DNA from: Mnemiopsis leidyi
Taxonomy: Eukaryota; Ctenophora; Tentaculata; Lobata; Bolinopsidae
Assembly: GCA_000226015.1 (NCBI GenBank)
Contig: JH152734.1
Span: 250,670 to 314,669 of the forward strand
Length of the DNA stretch: 64,000 nucleotides
Direction of reading: 5' to 3'
Shown here: positions 1-12,313 of the stretch, piece after piece
Layout: every line of letters begins with the position of its first letter
Numbering within the stretch: the first letter of the stretch is position 1
Translations under genes and position numbers: made by a program
The notes under the pieces: model-generated
What the model saw: the letters and a program-made list of their open reading frames with translations, nothing else
The model's database searches: none
Told to the model about the DNA's origin: nothing

Positions 1-1739
1 CCTGGCGGGTACCATGTCTCTCAGCTGTGGAAAGTTCAGGGGTATGTTGTACATTTACGAAATTGTTAACTACCATAAACTGTAAGACTGCCATGCATAC
101 GCTCGGACCATGCAGTCACTTATCAATACCGTATTTTATAGTGCAAAAACTGCTGCTGTGGAACAATACATTTACAAAATATGAGAAGTAGTCCCATACT
201 ATCCGAGCGGTGGTGACGGTGCAGTCACATGATATTTGACTGCTTGCCCCGTCACCAGCTAGAAATTACGCGCATACATCGTACGATAACGTAAGGTTCC
301 ACTGGCGACTAGCCATTAGAAATGCGGATCTTTGTGGAATAGATAAGGGTATAATTTGATATCCGAGGCAGTTTCAAATACCGAGCAACCGATAAACAGG
401 TATTTTTTTATACGAGTGATAATTCATAATATTTTGAGGGATCCAGCGGTTCAAAATGCGGGGAATTTCACTACCAGTACCTACGATAATTTTAGACATG
501 CAAGAAACAATTAGGCTGTTGGGTGCTCCCTTTGATGGTTTGTAAATTCAAACACCCATGATGACAAAGATTGTAAAACCTTTATACCCTCTTTCTGTAT
601 TTAACCGCGTGTTCCAATAACACATCTTTAAACCATCATATCCGTCTAACAAAACTTTCAGCTTTGAGCTGAGAGAGTCGGGTTTAACTATTACCTCCAC
701 AAAACAAACTTGTTTTGCTGATGTAGATTGCATATTTCGGATGAAGATTTCATATAGAGTTTGGAAATTCCTGGGTTATAAAGTCAATCGCTTAGTCATA
801 TCACTTTCAGCAAGATTTGCATTTTTATGAGAAGTCTCGAATTCTTTGTCACAAATGACATCGATTGATGGATAGTTTTGTTTTATACTACCAATCAATA
901 TTCAGCTAATGCTGTCACGTAAAATTTGTGTCCAAAAACACCGTTCTAATTTGTATTGGTATGTAAATCCCCACACGATCCATTAATTATTGGGTCATCT
1001 GGGCAAGCACCATAAGTCTGTGCGTGACCATGACCAATCTGCACAATCTGTGCGAGATCTGTGATGTAATAACTATAAGCGGAAGTAAACTTTTAGAATT
1101 AGATTATCCTCTTCAAATCGGGAATATATCGACGCAATATGACTGTGCCCCAATTAGACTATGATCAAGTAACTACTCTAAATGACCCTGCTTATTAGAA
1201 TAATAGAATATACGACGTTTTAGAGTTCAAGACGAAGCCAGATGAAATTTAAAGCGCTGGTATCATGGTAATGGTATTAAAACAAGATTGTTATCAGTTT
1301 GCAGCTTAGTTGGTACCTGTAGGAATGCTTCATTCACGATATGCTGTCGTAATCGTTTTCTTGCGTTCGAGTTTATTCGCTTTACCTGGTGTGTATAAAA
1401 CTTTAAAGGATGCCAATTTGGCAACATGCCAAACTCTTTTGTATTTTGTAAGCTTGATTGTTCAATATCGTTACAACATTCAAAATTGTTAATTTTTGAG
1501 TTTTTTCAATGCTCAGTGAAGCACAGACTTAAAAGCTCGCAACTATTAAAACACTCTAAAAATTAAAAAAAAACTTGAATTAACTGACGGTTCTCGGGGA
1601 GTGGGATCTTGAGAAGGGTTCAGAGGAGGGGTAAATAGGGTAGCCAGGTGTCTGATATCCTGAGGTGTCCTGGAAGTCTTCTCTGGTGCAGTACACTTCT
1701 TGTTCGCTGTACATCGTCTGTTGCAGTGAGTCTGGTTAT
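1..1739. other. Non-coding, nothing recognised
   Basis: Only short open frames with no family resemblance and no convincing splice-linked exons. I see no RNA gene or clear element here. Confidence 0.5.
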
Positions 1740-2245
1740 ATGTCACGTGGGCATGTTGTTGTTTAACTGGAAATTTGTTGTTAAATTGGAACTTTGTTGG
1801 CATGCTGTTGTTAAATTGAAACTTTGTTGTTAAATTGGAACTTTGTTGTTAAATTGGAACTTTGTTGTTAAATTGGAACTTTGTTGTTAAATTGGAACTT
1901 TGTTGGCATGTTGTTGTTAAATTAGAACTTTGTTGTTAAATTGGAACTTTGTTGTTAAGTTGGTGTCAAATTGGAACTTTGTTGTCAAATTGGAACTTTG
2001 TTGTTAAATTGGAACTTTGTTGTCAAATAGGAATTTTGTTGTCAAATTGGAACTTTGTTGTTGAATTGGAACTTTGTTGTTAAGTTGGTGTCAAATTGGA
2101 ACTTTGTTGTCAAATTGGAACTTTGTTGTTAAATTGGAACTTTGTTGGCATGTTGGTGTCAAATTGGAACTTTGTTGTAAAATTGAAACTTTGTTGTTAA
2201 ATTGGAACTTTGCTGGCATGTTGTTGTTAAATTGGAACTTTAATC
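1740..2245. repeat. 19-bp minisatellite
   Basis: Imperfect tandem array of a 19-base unit of the type GTTGTTAAATTGGAACTTT. It is broken at intervals by variants containing GGCATGTTG or GTTGGTGTC, giving a higher-order pattern. Open frames crossing it (such as 2074-2298) are by-products of the repeat and are not called as genes. Confidence 0.9.
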
Positions 2246-4900
2246 AAATTTTATTTTTATCAAAGATGTGGCAGGATAATCTATTGAAATGGTTCTAAGA
2301 CATACTAATTGACTAGTGGATCTTGGCTAATTTAATTCCTATAATGAGCTTTACTGTTCTTTATTTTTCGGTAAGTCCATCAATCTATCAATGATCGCGA
2401 AAGTCCGATAATAATGACGCTGCTTTCGATAATGCATGGTTGATTAGTTAGAGGTGATGGAAACTGAATTTTATCTATATAAAGCAAACTTAACATTCCG
2501 AGGCCCAAACTGATCGCAATTTTTGCCTCAAGGAAAAAAACCCAGAAAAATCTAAGATCAATCTGATCGATTAAACAGTTAAGACGATCGTAACGCAGAA
2601 GACCGGAGCAACATTGGAAACACATTAAGATTAACGATTAAATCCCGCACCGCTTCTTTGATATCCAATCCGAACAGTCTACATCGGCACATGGTCAGCC
2701 CTCACCATCCACCCCAATCAGTACCAACTCCAACCGTTTGACCACTTAGATCCCAATCAGCAGTTCTCACCTCTCTCAAAAACCTGCAAATCTCATGATA
2801 GTCGAGGTCGGAGGTACAAAGCACCCGCCTCTTATCGGAACCAGGCAGCATGGCTTCGTTCTGCTTTTGATTGGATAACGACTGGTCTCGTGATGTCTTG
2901 GTGGATCGTGATTGGTTGATTGGTTTCAATATTTCACACAGCTCTAAGCAACCCCGGCTTGTTTGCTGTCGAATACAATTTTATTATTACTAGCCGGGCG
3001 CCTGGGAATTAGGATTTTATCATACCACGATTGAATGGAATGCAGGTTTTACGAAAATGATGATTTATTCATCCGAGATTTGGTATTTTAACTTGAAATT
3101 GTCGTCACAAAACGATTTGTATTGGATTATTTTTAAACTGTCTCAAAGTCAAGGCCAGATCAATTCAAAAACAATCCTACATTGGGCGACTAAGCCGAAC
3201 AAATGACTTCCAAATCTCTCGATGACTGACCCAATTCAATTTGAGAAAGAGCTTTTCTCTCTAAAAAGGGACGTTTTTACAAGATTAAATGGAGCGTCGA
3301 TTTTAGGCCCTAAAACTTATAGATCATACTTGTAGATGACAGTTCGATTAATTTGGGCTGTTCGATTGACATGCAGTTAGTGCTGAACTTATCTTGGGAT
3401 GATAAACTTTTAACAAATTGCTGGTTCCAACTTTATGACATCATCATCTCGTGAGATTAAAATTGTGAGAGCTGAACCATGCGCTGGTTGACACAACTTC
3501 TCATAGAAGAGTTCTACAATTTCAAAACTTGGGAAAAATTCTAAAAACTCGAAAGTGGGCACTGGGTAACATCAGTTTCTAGCGTCTACACTTTCTTAGT
3601 TTCTTACCTGACTCTTCTATCATTGTATAGCACTACCTGACTCTATGACTCAAACTACTTTATCAGTCATCTCACCATCTTACTTTTTATTTCAGCTGAA
3701 AGCTATTATTCTGCGACTACTTTCTTACTCACTACATCTTACTCGCTATTTTATTGAACCTCCACCTCGTTACATATCACTCATTGTTCGTAATACTAAA
3801 CTTAGACTGTAACTGTAAGGCACTGTTACATGTAAGGAGTGACACTATATTAGGCTGACTTATTGCACTGTAGGAAGCTAAGTCAGATAAGTACTTAATC
3901 GGTCGAGCAATTGTTCATGTAGCTATAACTGGAATTGTCTAGCTCAAGTGAAAGTTTGTCTTCGTTTGTCGTGTTATAAATTAGAAGTTTTATTTTCAGT
4001 TAGTTATACAGGTCATACAATTCACCAAAAATATCTTTAATTTCATAACTTGAAATCAACTTTTGATTAAGCAGGTCCGTTATTATATTGAATCAAATTT
4101 TAAAAGCCCGTTGGCTTAATTGCAACCATGCGTCTAATGCAAATTGAAATTCATTATAATCATAGATAATTGTTTTTTCATGTGAAGTTGGACGGTTTTG
4201 TAAATAATTAGATTCAAGATTTGACCGAACGTAAAGAAGTCCCGAATGCTTTTTCAGTCCGAAAAAGCGTATTTTTATTCGAAGTAAGACACGACGACAA
4301 GAAAGATAACTTTTGACGCTATCGCTACGACAGCAAAATGACAAACCAGATGCCAGTCAGGGTAACAGATAAGACTAAAAGTAGAGTGGAAATCCCCGCC
4401 ATCCTGTCCTACTGTACCACGTGACCGTTACCACGGAAACACGCTTGGTTACCAAGGGACATAGACGCTGGGTCCCCCCGGTCACGTGATCAGAGCCGTG
4501 TCCACCCCCGTAAAATGTGATCTAACTTATTAACTTACACATACCTGCCCCTGTTCACAGCCAATGAAAACTTGCTGTGATATTTTAAATAGTATTAAAA
4601 TTCTCGCGTATGCAGGACAAGGAATTAATCCCCCTTGAGGGTTATTTTATTTGTTAATTATTAAAGGGCCCTGTCTTGGGCGTGGCCACTTCTTGTAAGA
4701 TTTGCGGGTTTAAATTGTAGCTTCTTCGCGTGATATTGATTAAAGACAGAATTTAAATCTTTTTCAACTGCTTGGGGAACGGTATTTCAGGGTGAGGATT
4801 GTTTTTAATGAAATGTGCAGATTCAAGTAGGAAGGGAACCTTTTTCAGGTCCTCATTTCGAGCAGGGTCGACTTCTAGAGGTGTGCACTGATTGGTATAA
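2246..4900. other. Non-coding, nothing recognised
   Basis: AT-rich sequence with scattered short open frames and no recognisable domain, splice-linked exons or RNA gene. Confidence 0.45.
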
Positions 4901-4904
4901 ACGG

Positions 4905-5100
4905 GTGTGTTATGTTGCTGTGGGTGGGACGAAGAATCAACCAAGCTACATGATGTGTAAGGGGCAGATATTTGAACGGACCCGATTTCCACTGATATGA
5001 TAGTCAATTCAGAAAATTCACGGGGCTGGTAGGCGGTAGCTCAATTGGTAGAGCACTCATCTAGACAATGCAGAGGTTGTCGGATCATACCTTGGCTCTT
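4905..5100. repeat. tRNA-derived SINE-like pieces, tail and head in opposite orientation
   Basis: Bases 5036-5096 look like a decayed tRNA head: a box-A-like stretch around GTAGCTCAATTGGTAGAGCA and a box-B-like stretch around GAGGTTGTCGGATCATACC. The same head occurs at 58376-58430. Bases about 4905-5015 match the reverse complement of the tail that follows the head at 58450-58560 (shared words GAATCAACCAAGCTACA, GATTTCCACTGATATGAT and GTCAATTCAGAAAAT). Here the tail is inverted and lies upstream of a forward head, so this is a composite of two copies or a rearranged copy. A working tRNA is unlikely because the 3' half does not close an acceptor stem. Confidence 0.65.
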
Positions 5101-5137
5101 TATTGGTTCTCATGTCCACCTCCACATTCCACCTTTG

Positions 5138-5795
5138 AGGTGGCTCCTTATTGGTTTTAATATCCACCACCACATTCCAACTTTGAGGTGGCTCCTTATT
5201 GGTTCTAATGTCCACCACCACATTCCAACTTTGAGGTGGCTCCTTATTGGTCCTAATGTCCACCACCACATTCCAACTTTGAGGTGGCTCCTTATTGGTT
5301 CTAATGTCCACCACCACATTCCAACTTTGAGGTGGCTCCTTATTGGTTCTAATGTCCACCACCACATTCCAACTTTGAGGTGGCTCCTTATGGTTCTAAT
5401 GTCCACCACCACATTCNNNNNNNNNNNNNNNNNNNNNNNNNNNNNNNNNNNNNNNNNNNNNNNNNNNNNNNNNNNNNNNNNNNNNNNNNNNNNNNNNNNN
5501 NNNNNNNNNNNNNNNNNNNNNNNNNNNNNNNNNNNNNNNNNNNNNNNNNNNNNNNNNNNNNNNNNNNNNNNNNNNNNNNNNNNNNNNNNNNNNNNNNCTT
5601 TGAGGTGGCTCCTTATTGGTTCTAATGTCCACCACCACATTCCAACTTTAAGGTGGCTCCTTATTGGTTCTAATGTCCACCAACACATTCCAACTTTGAG
5701 GTGGCTCTTTATTGTTTCTAATGTCCACCACCACATTCCAACTTTAAGGTGGCTCCTTATATTGGTTCTAATGTCCACCAACACATTCCACCTGA
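5138..5795. repeat. 48-bp minisatellite with assembly gap
   Basis: Tandem copies of a 48-base unit containing GGTGGCTCCTTATTGG and CCACCACCACATTCC. The array is interrupted by a run of N at 5417-5597, so the true copy number is unknown. 48 is a multiple of three, so long open frames appear on both strands (for example 5045-5983 on +). They are repeat artefacts. The array starts directly after the SINE-like head. Confidence 0.92.
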
Positions 5796-7650
5796 CGCGA
5801 AACAGACCGTTTAGTGATCAGAATGCGAACTGCTCCGGATGTGCCATTAGTCATTATTTGTTAAGTTTTTATTGTGACGTGCTATGTGAGTGGGCAGATG
5901 ACGGGACCTTTACAGAGAAAATAGAAACTGCTGACCTGGCTGTACCTCTGTACCCGCAAGTTGGGCCAAGTTGCGGGTTATAGTGTGATACAGAAGTAGT
6001 GAAGTACAGACCTAGGTTAGCGGTTTTTTATTGACTCTGTCAATATCTATTACTCTGTCAATATCCAACTAAGTTGGCTCTTTCAGCTATGCCATAATCT
6101 TCTTTAAAAATCGGAAATAGTTAACTGTTTATGTGATCCGTTCATCCTTTGGTGCGAGCGTCATTTTAAATGTTTGTCCTGGGATTGGGCGCACGTTTTT
6201 TTATATCAATTATATAGGGGTCGCAGACCGCAGTTTAGAGATGATCCTCAATCCTGTTATATGGAACGTTGTTTGAATTCCGCTCGTAACCATAGCTTGG
6301 TAGTTGGTACCGCAACCGTCCATACTTCACATTTGTCGCTAAGATGACACTGGGATCCTTATCAAAGTTGACCAGCCATTAGTCTCATTAGACATTTTTA
6401 AAAATTTATCTTTAAAATTTTTCTATATACAGACAATATCATGCAGTTTTATTTGCTGCCCTGTATGCTGCAAAACATGGCTTATCATTATGCACATGGT
6501 ACAATTTACAATGTACAAAGCATACAAATATTTCACTAATGCGATAGTGCGATACCATGTATTCTATGTATAACTTCGTGTACATAACTGTACATTTCAT
6601 GTATTCCCAACACACGTTATTGTGATTTAACTTGATGTGGTGTTTATTTTTACAATAAACTAAAAATAAGATCTATTTTGTGCGTGACACACGGTTGCAC
6701 TCTAGAATTATAAACCTATATGATGCAATTATTAATTATCAATTAAATGGTTGGCGCTCACAACCGATTCTCATTTTGATATGACATTTTTGATAAATAT
6801 TTTAATAAGTAGTTAGGTCTTGAACTTTGAAGCTAAACCTTAAATACAATTTCATTTCACGACTCAATGGATCTGAGTTATTTCAAATGTCATGATGTAA
6901 GATTGATATCGTTTCGAAGTTTACTTTAAGCTCTAGGATTTGCCTTCCAGTTCCAGATTGTCTGACAGTTTAGTTCAGATAGAATTTCTCGTTAGCATTG
7001 TAAGTGTTATCTTCTCCCACGTAATCGATTGTCAGCAGCCGGTGACTGACTTAGTACACTTCTTGAAACTTCTCATCAACTGATGAGAGTATTTTCAAGA
7101 CATTAAATTAAAATCTATGCTGAAAGTGCACTTTAACTGTAAAATGCAACTTTATTATTGTTCGTGAAAATTCCTTGTTACTCGAAAACCGCCCGACTTT
7201 TTCCACCCCATTGGTGTTAATGAAAATGTTATTTACTGTTGTCACTCTTTTTTAAGTCTCCGATATTCTTCAAACTTCCTACATTGCTATTAATTCTTTC
7301 GAACCGGACACACCTTCTCTCGAAGTGAGATAATGGGGTTTTAAGGATTTACTTCTTTTCCGGCAATCTCAGTACTAACAGGACCGCGGCCCGAATTTTG
7401 GGCGGATCGTTTTTATTCACGATTCCTTAATGATCTTAAAAACAATATGTCGTAACCTCGTCATTTTAGGTTTGGCCATGCAAACATTTTGTTTCAAAGT
7501 TTTTCTCTTTGGGACCCACGCCAAAATGCTAGCGGTTTATTTAAAGGTATAAAAATTATTGATTTTTTTCCGAAAACCATTGCCTTGACGCGACAACGTT
7601 ACGTATCCCCCAATGAATTTAACTTGTTTACAAAAAATAGCGGCGGTACT
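5796..7650. other. Intergenic, upstream of GNAT-like copy A
   Basis: No coding exon recognised. The promoter and 5' UTR of the gene starting at 7651 should lie here. The last bases before the ATG (from about 7637) are shared with the other copy (AATAGCGGCGGTACT before the ATG), so at least part of the 5' UTR is conserved. Confidence 0.4.
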
Positions 7651-10540
7651 ATGGAACAAGTCAGTGAAGTTGGTGGAGGTTCTGGAGAGTTGAGTGGCGG
7701 AGGAGAACCGGCCGACCCTCCCAATTTATCATCAGGTACTTATACTATCACGTGCTGTTTCGCTATCTCATGGTAATCATGTACTATTTTACTTCTATTC
7801 CAAGACACCATACAATATTATTGATACACAACACTGTTAAACCTGGATCACCCAATGACAGGAACTACTGTAACTAACAGCAGATTCCCATTTCCCATCT
7901 TTATGACAAGACTGAAGTATTTCAAATTTCTTCACCAGGCGAGTCCGGAGAAGAAGAACCGGAAGAGTCGGAGACATACAGGATAATTTCGGTAGAGGAC
8001 AGTCCTGAAGTGTTTCCCTTTCTTGTTGAGCAGTTTTATCGTTTAAAAGAACAGTTTCCGAGCATTAATTGTGGATCTGTCTACCTCGACATTCACGTGT
8101 TTTCAAGTGAGCAAAATGTCGAAATTAACAAAAAAACTAAGTAAGTAAATCTAAACCTGCACGTTTTGCACGGCACTAGTTACGGACCATGAATAAGATG
8201 CTGACTTTGCATCTTATCAGTTTTATCTCTTTAAACATAGAGCTAGATCTAATCAGGTAACCTCAGTAACGCTTGAAGAGCGGCTGCTCGTCATGGTAAG
8301 ATGTAATGACCTGAAAGTTGTGGCAGGGATTTCTTTCGGACTCCTTCCGAAAACCTCCTCTCTCTATGTCAGCTATATGATCACTGATGAAATGTACAGA
8401 GGTCACGGCTTTATGAAGGTACACAGTGGGTCTATTTTGGTAACCGGCATCATAGTTCATGTAATTCTAGTGTGGATAGTGTTGTTCTGAAACTTAAAGT
8501 TTGATTAGATCAGGAAAGAGTATGCTAATGCCTAATTACCAGTTATGGTCCCTGGATTACTCGGTATCAAACAACCATGATGGCAATGCCGTGGAGTAAC
8601 TCTAGACGATGGCCTTCAGGAATTAAGATCTTACAACCAAGCGGTTTCAGGAGTTGTTCCAAGAGATGAAGCATTATGTCACAGGATTATTTCCTGAAGC
8701 GTATAGTGGTGGATTTAGTGGGATTTTCGCGGATACACTGGCCCAGCCTCTGTCTGAATACAATGATTATTTTAGCAAATGGGAGAACATTATGACAACC
8801 CACGAAGCGCTCAATCGAATGGGTTTTTATCAGGCAAGTTTTCTTAAACAGGAATTCATTCAAGTTGATTCCTAGTTCAACTACGTAGATATCTAATTTT
8901 GACTTTTGAGTGCATAATTTTTGATTTTTTAATTTTACTTTGATTTATGTCGGTTGGGAATAGGGATACATCAGAATCTTCTGATTATTTAGAGTAAAAC
9001 CAGATATTACAACCTATATGCTTGATCTTTTCTTTAAATAATTTATTTATTTGTGCAGTTAGCATTCAACTTTGTGATGTTTGGAGAGATTGAAGAGGAT
9101 GGCCTCCAGTCCAAGGGATCAACTGACTTTGTTATGCTGATTCACAAAGACAGTACTGCAATATCCAAAAGCGAACATCCAAACTTCCAGCTCGCAGTTG
9201 ACAGGTGTGTTTTACATTTGTTCAAACATGAACTGAGAGACAGAGACAGAGACAGAAGTGAGACAGAAGAGAGACAGAAGAGGGACAGGGGCAGAGGAGA
9301 GACAGAAGTAAGACAGAAGTGAGACAGAAGAGAAACTGGAAAGAGAAGCAGATGTAGAGACAAAGACAGAGTGAATGAGAAACAGAAAACTTGGCAGTGA
9401 CAAAAGCAGAGACAGAAATGGAGACGGGGAGGGACAGTGACAATGAGAGACAAAGACAGACAACTGCGACGTAGGCGTATACACACTTTACACAAACATA
9501 CACATTAAACAAAAACTAAGCTTATACAGCGAGTACCTTGCTTTCATTTGGTATAATCTGACTTACAATGGGGGTGACAGTTATTCTGACCAACTTTATT
9601 TCTCAGCTGGTGGCCAGAAGCAGTGATGTACCAATTTTCAAGGATGGCCATGTCAACTTGGTATCCGGAAAACTTAGGGGAAGAGTTTGCCAACTCTCTG
9701 TTTTCCATTCCAAAGGGAGAATGTTTTGTTCGGCGACAACTTCCTTTTTACAGGACTGATAAACTGTATCCAGGTCGGGCGCTCATTATACTACTTGTTA
9801 AATTGTCATCTCATTGTCGTTTTCTTTAAGTTTGTCATTAACAGAAACACAAATTTGAGAGTCACAATTTTCAGACCACCTGAAATGACTAGCACAGTTT
9901 GGGGACATAGACACTAGCTACTTTCACGACAACATGGGACCCCCACCCACCGGTACCGATCTTGTCCAGACGTCACTAGAAGAACCAAATTCCTTCAGCG
10001 ACCTTAAAAACCAGGTGTGCGTGTTTCTGAGACAAAATATTTAATATCCTACAGGTAGCTTAAGAAACGCCGACAGTGATCATATATTTTTGCTATGTCC
10101 ACAAAAGGACAAACTGTGCCGAAAATCAAAATGATGGAAACGATTCATGAAATTTTTTATCGGCCAAATGCATACTCATGTTTGCCATGAGCAGACAGGT
10201 TTGAAGTTTGTTAATGTTTCAGTCGCTAAAAGTTCTGAATGAGTCTAGAAAGTCTGTGGAAACGCTACTCCGCAAGAACCTCAGAATAAGGCTGACTAGA
10301 CCGAGACAAGGTCGGTCCAACTCAAGAGGTGAGAAACAAACAAAACTTAACGAGGACAGAGATCGTCTAGGTTCCGGAGAGTGGTGCAGTACCAGCAGTG
10401 ACACTGTCAGCAGCCCAGCGGACGGTTTGTCGGGCACCTCTCTAGACTCCTCCCCAATGTCCATCTCAGTTCCGTCGTCACCTGACTACAATAGTCCTGG
10501 TATCTTGTCTCCGGGAACTGAGGACATGAGAGAGACGTGA
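7651..10540 (+). CDS. GNAT-like protein, copy A, with in-frame UGA and conserved C-terminal extension
   Basis: Eight exons joined in phase: 7651-7735, 7939-8140, 8241-8418, 8651-8833, 9059-9204, 9607-9773, 9875-10014, 10223-10540. The first part encodes 324 residues up to a UGA at 9886-9888; the same frame continues for 147 codons to a final stop at 10538-10540. The N-terminus is Gly/Glu-rich and acidic. The middle (about residues 35-200) resembles an N-acetyltransferase fold: a strand SLYVSYMITD followed by EMYRGHGFM and a helix, as in the acetyl-CoA loop of GNAT proteins. The C-terminal part (GEIEEDG, SKSEHPNFQ, NLGEEFANS, PFYRTDKLYP) is shared with copy B but I do not recognise it. The extension is Ser-rich and basic with a likely helix (NESRKSVETLL). 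Intron 4 has a GC donor. Catalysis and substrate are not inferable. Confidence 0.72.
9231..9450. repeat. GA-rich simple repeat in intron 5 of copy A
   Basis: Long purine-rich run of GAGACAGA/AGACAGAAG words on the + strand, inside the intron between exons 5 and 6. The Ser/Leu-rich open frames on the minus strand over this stretch (9142-9512) are artefacts of the repeat. Confidence 0.9.
9886..9888 (+). promoter_or_regulatory. In-frame UGA in UGA-CUAG context (copy A)
   Basis: The exon starting at 9875 reads Asp-His-Leu-Lys, UGA, Leu-Ala-Gln-Phe. The stop is followed by CUA G, the context known from efficient readthrough in mammalian OPRL1, OPRK1, AQP4 and MAPK10. The frame stays open to the splice donor at 10015 and through the last exon. 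The same UGA and surroundings are present in copy B. An alternative acceptor ending in CTAG at 9892 could remove this stop while keeping the frame. Confidence 0.6.
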
Positions 10541-11474
10541 ATTGTGGGGTTCCAAGTAATTTAGGGTTGTTAGAGGTGAGGGTATAAGAGGTCATGGAAG
10601 AGGTTGGGGTATAGACAATATAGGTGAAGGAGATGTCAGATGCTAATGATCAAACACAAAGTGACAATTTGAGAAGATCAAGAGACAGAACTACTTAGAA
10701 ACAGAAGTACTAAGAAACAGAAGTACTAAGAAACAGAAGTACTATGAAACAGAAGCATGCCATAAAGATTATTCTTATTATTTCATATTTCTGAGACTGA
10801 TAAAGACGTTTGAAGATCAGATTAGCATGTCATGATTGTGACCAATCCTTCGTCTTGGTAGAAATAAATCATTTTTATTTCTCAAAAATTGCACGTGGTT
10901 CAATGACTGGGTTCAACGCAATTAAAACAAAGATTATCATGATATTTAACATGAATCAAATCAAAAATTACATCTTCATAATTCAATTTTTTTATGATTG
11001 GACATCAATAAAAGCCCACGTTGTGTGAAACTGACTTTTAATCATTTTTTAAACTGCCGGCAATTTATAAAGAACGCTTGTCATGAGGAATGTTTCCCAA
11101 CCAGTATAAATGTTCTCTTGAATACTTAAATACTTAAATAAAATGATGTGCGGTCGGTTGTTTGTAGCTGCACTCTATAAGTATAACAGGTGCTTTCTGA
11201 TTTTGAGGATGAGGTGCTTGTTTAGGACAGATTGATTGCAATTAACTATGTTGTTTATAAGTGGGCACCATGATCAATAAATAATGCAGCTCATGTGTGA
11301 CAACTAAAAGACTGTTTGCATGCCAATATACATGATGTTTATCACTTTCCACAACAAACATAACTACGAGATGCCGGTAATATATGTGTTGATATGATTG
11401 GGTTAGATATAAAGACGAACCGCGTACAATCGTCTCAGTCTCAACAAGTAAGTTGACAGCAGGCTGCAGTATGT

Positions 11475-11820
11475 GTATAACTTAAAGTTGAGGAGCTGGC
11501 CATGCTGTGTTACATTTGTCTGTTGTAAAATAGCTAGCTCATAATATTAGTGCAGGCTGCTGTGTTACATTTGTCTGTTGTAAAATAGCTTGCTCATAAT
11601 ATTAGTGCTGGCTGCTGTGTTACATTTGTCTGTTGTAAAATAGCTTGCTCATAATATTAGTGCTGGCTGCTGTGTTACATGTGTCTGTAGTAAAATAGCT
11701 TGCTCATAATATTATTGCTGGCTGCTGTGTTACATTTATCTGTTGTAAAATAGCTTGCTCATAATATTAGTGCTGGCTGCTGTGTTACATGTGTCTGTAG
11801 TAAAATAGCTCGCTCATAAA
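11475..11820. repeat. 55-bp tandem repeat
   Basis: About six head-to-tail copies of a 55-base unit containing GCTGCTGTGTTACATTTGTC and AAAATAGCTTGCTCATAATA, with point differences between copies (for example TTTGTC and GTGTCTGTAG variants). Confidence 0.92.
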
Positions 11821-12230
11821 CCATACAAGTATACACTAAATACAGGACACCACATTGATCGTTATTTGTTAATCTATAGACTCATGACTGCATGTAAGAT
11901 AGTTAGGTAGTGATTGTGTCGGTTTGTTGCAACTTTGTTGAATAGTCCACAGTCATATTTACAATTTTTATTATAATCCACTTGTGCTAGCTCTAGTGAA
12001 TTCAATCGATTCTAAGAGTAAAATGATCTTCCTCTTTAACTTTCCATGATCCCTGGGAGTGATCGGTCAAACTAGTTCTTGTAGCGGTTACACCTGACTC
12101 TCGCATCTCTAAGCCTAGCTGAACAAGATCGTCCTGTTAGAAGGTAATACTAAACTTTAATAAGAACATCATCTCGCCAAACTTGCTGGTGACCGGTTAT
12201 GCAAGTTCGTCCAAACTCGCCCATTTCTCG

Positions 12231-12313
12231 GTAAGCACTTGCTCACTTTCAGCACTGATTTGATAACCGGCCTTAGTAAGCGCTTGTTCACTTTCAGCAC
12301 TGATTTGATAAAC
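12231..12313. repeat. Two-copy direct repeat
   Basis: A 38-base block (GTAAGCACTTGCTCACTTTC onwards) at 12231-12268 is repeated at 12276-12313 with only a few differences. No coding role seen. Confidence 0.8.

Noticed and set aside
5036-5096. Functional tRNA gene
   Set aside because: The boxes are tRNA-like but the arms do not pair well and a similar head is part of a dispersed element at 58373.
5045-5983. Long open frame on + (312 codons) and matching frames on -
   Set aside because: Produced by the 48-base minisatellite, whose unit is a multiple of three, and by the run of N. No protein family resemblance.
9142-9512. Ser/Leu/Val-rich frames on the minus strand
   Set aside because: Antisense of the GA-rich simple repeat in an intron of GNAT-like copy A.
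9886-9888. Selenocysteine as an explanation of the in-frame UGA
   Set aside because: I see no Cys or Sec-type motif around the site (Leu-Lys-UGA-Leu-Ala) and no obvious SECIS hairpin in the 3' UTR by eye. The CUAG context points to readthrough or alternative splicing instead. A SECIS search would settle it.
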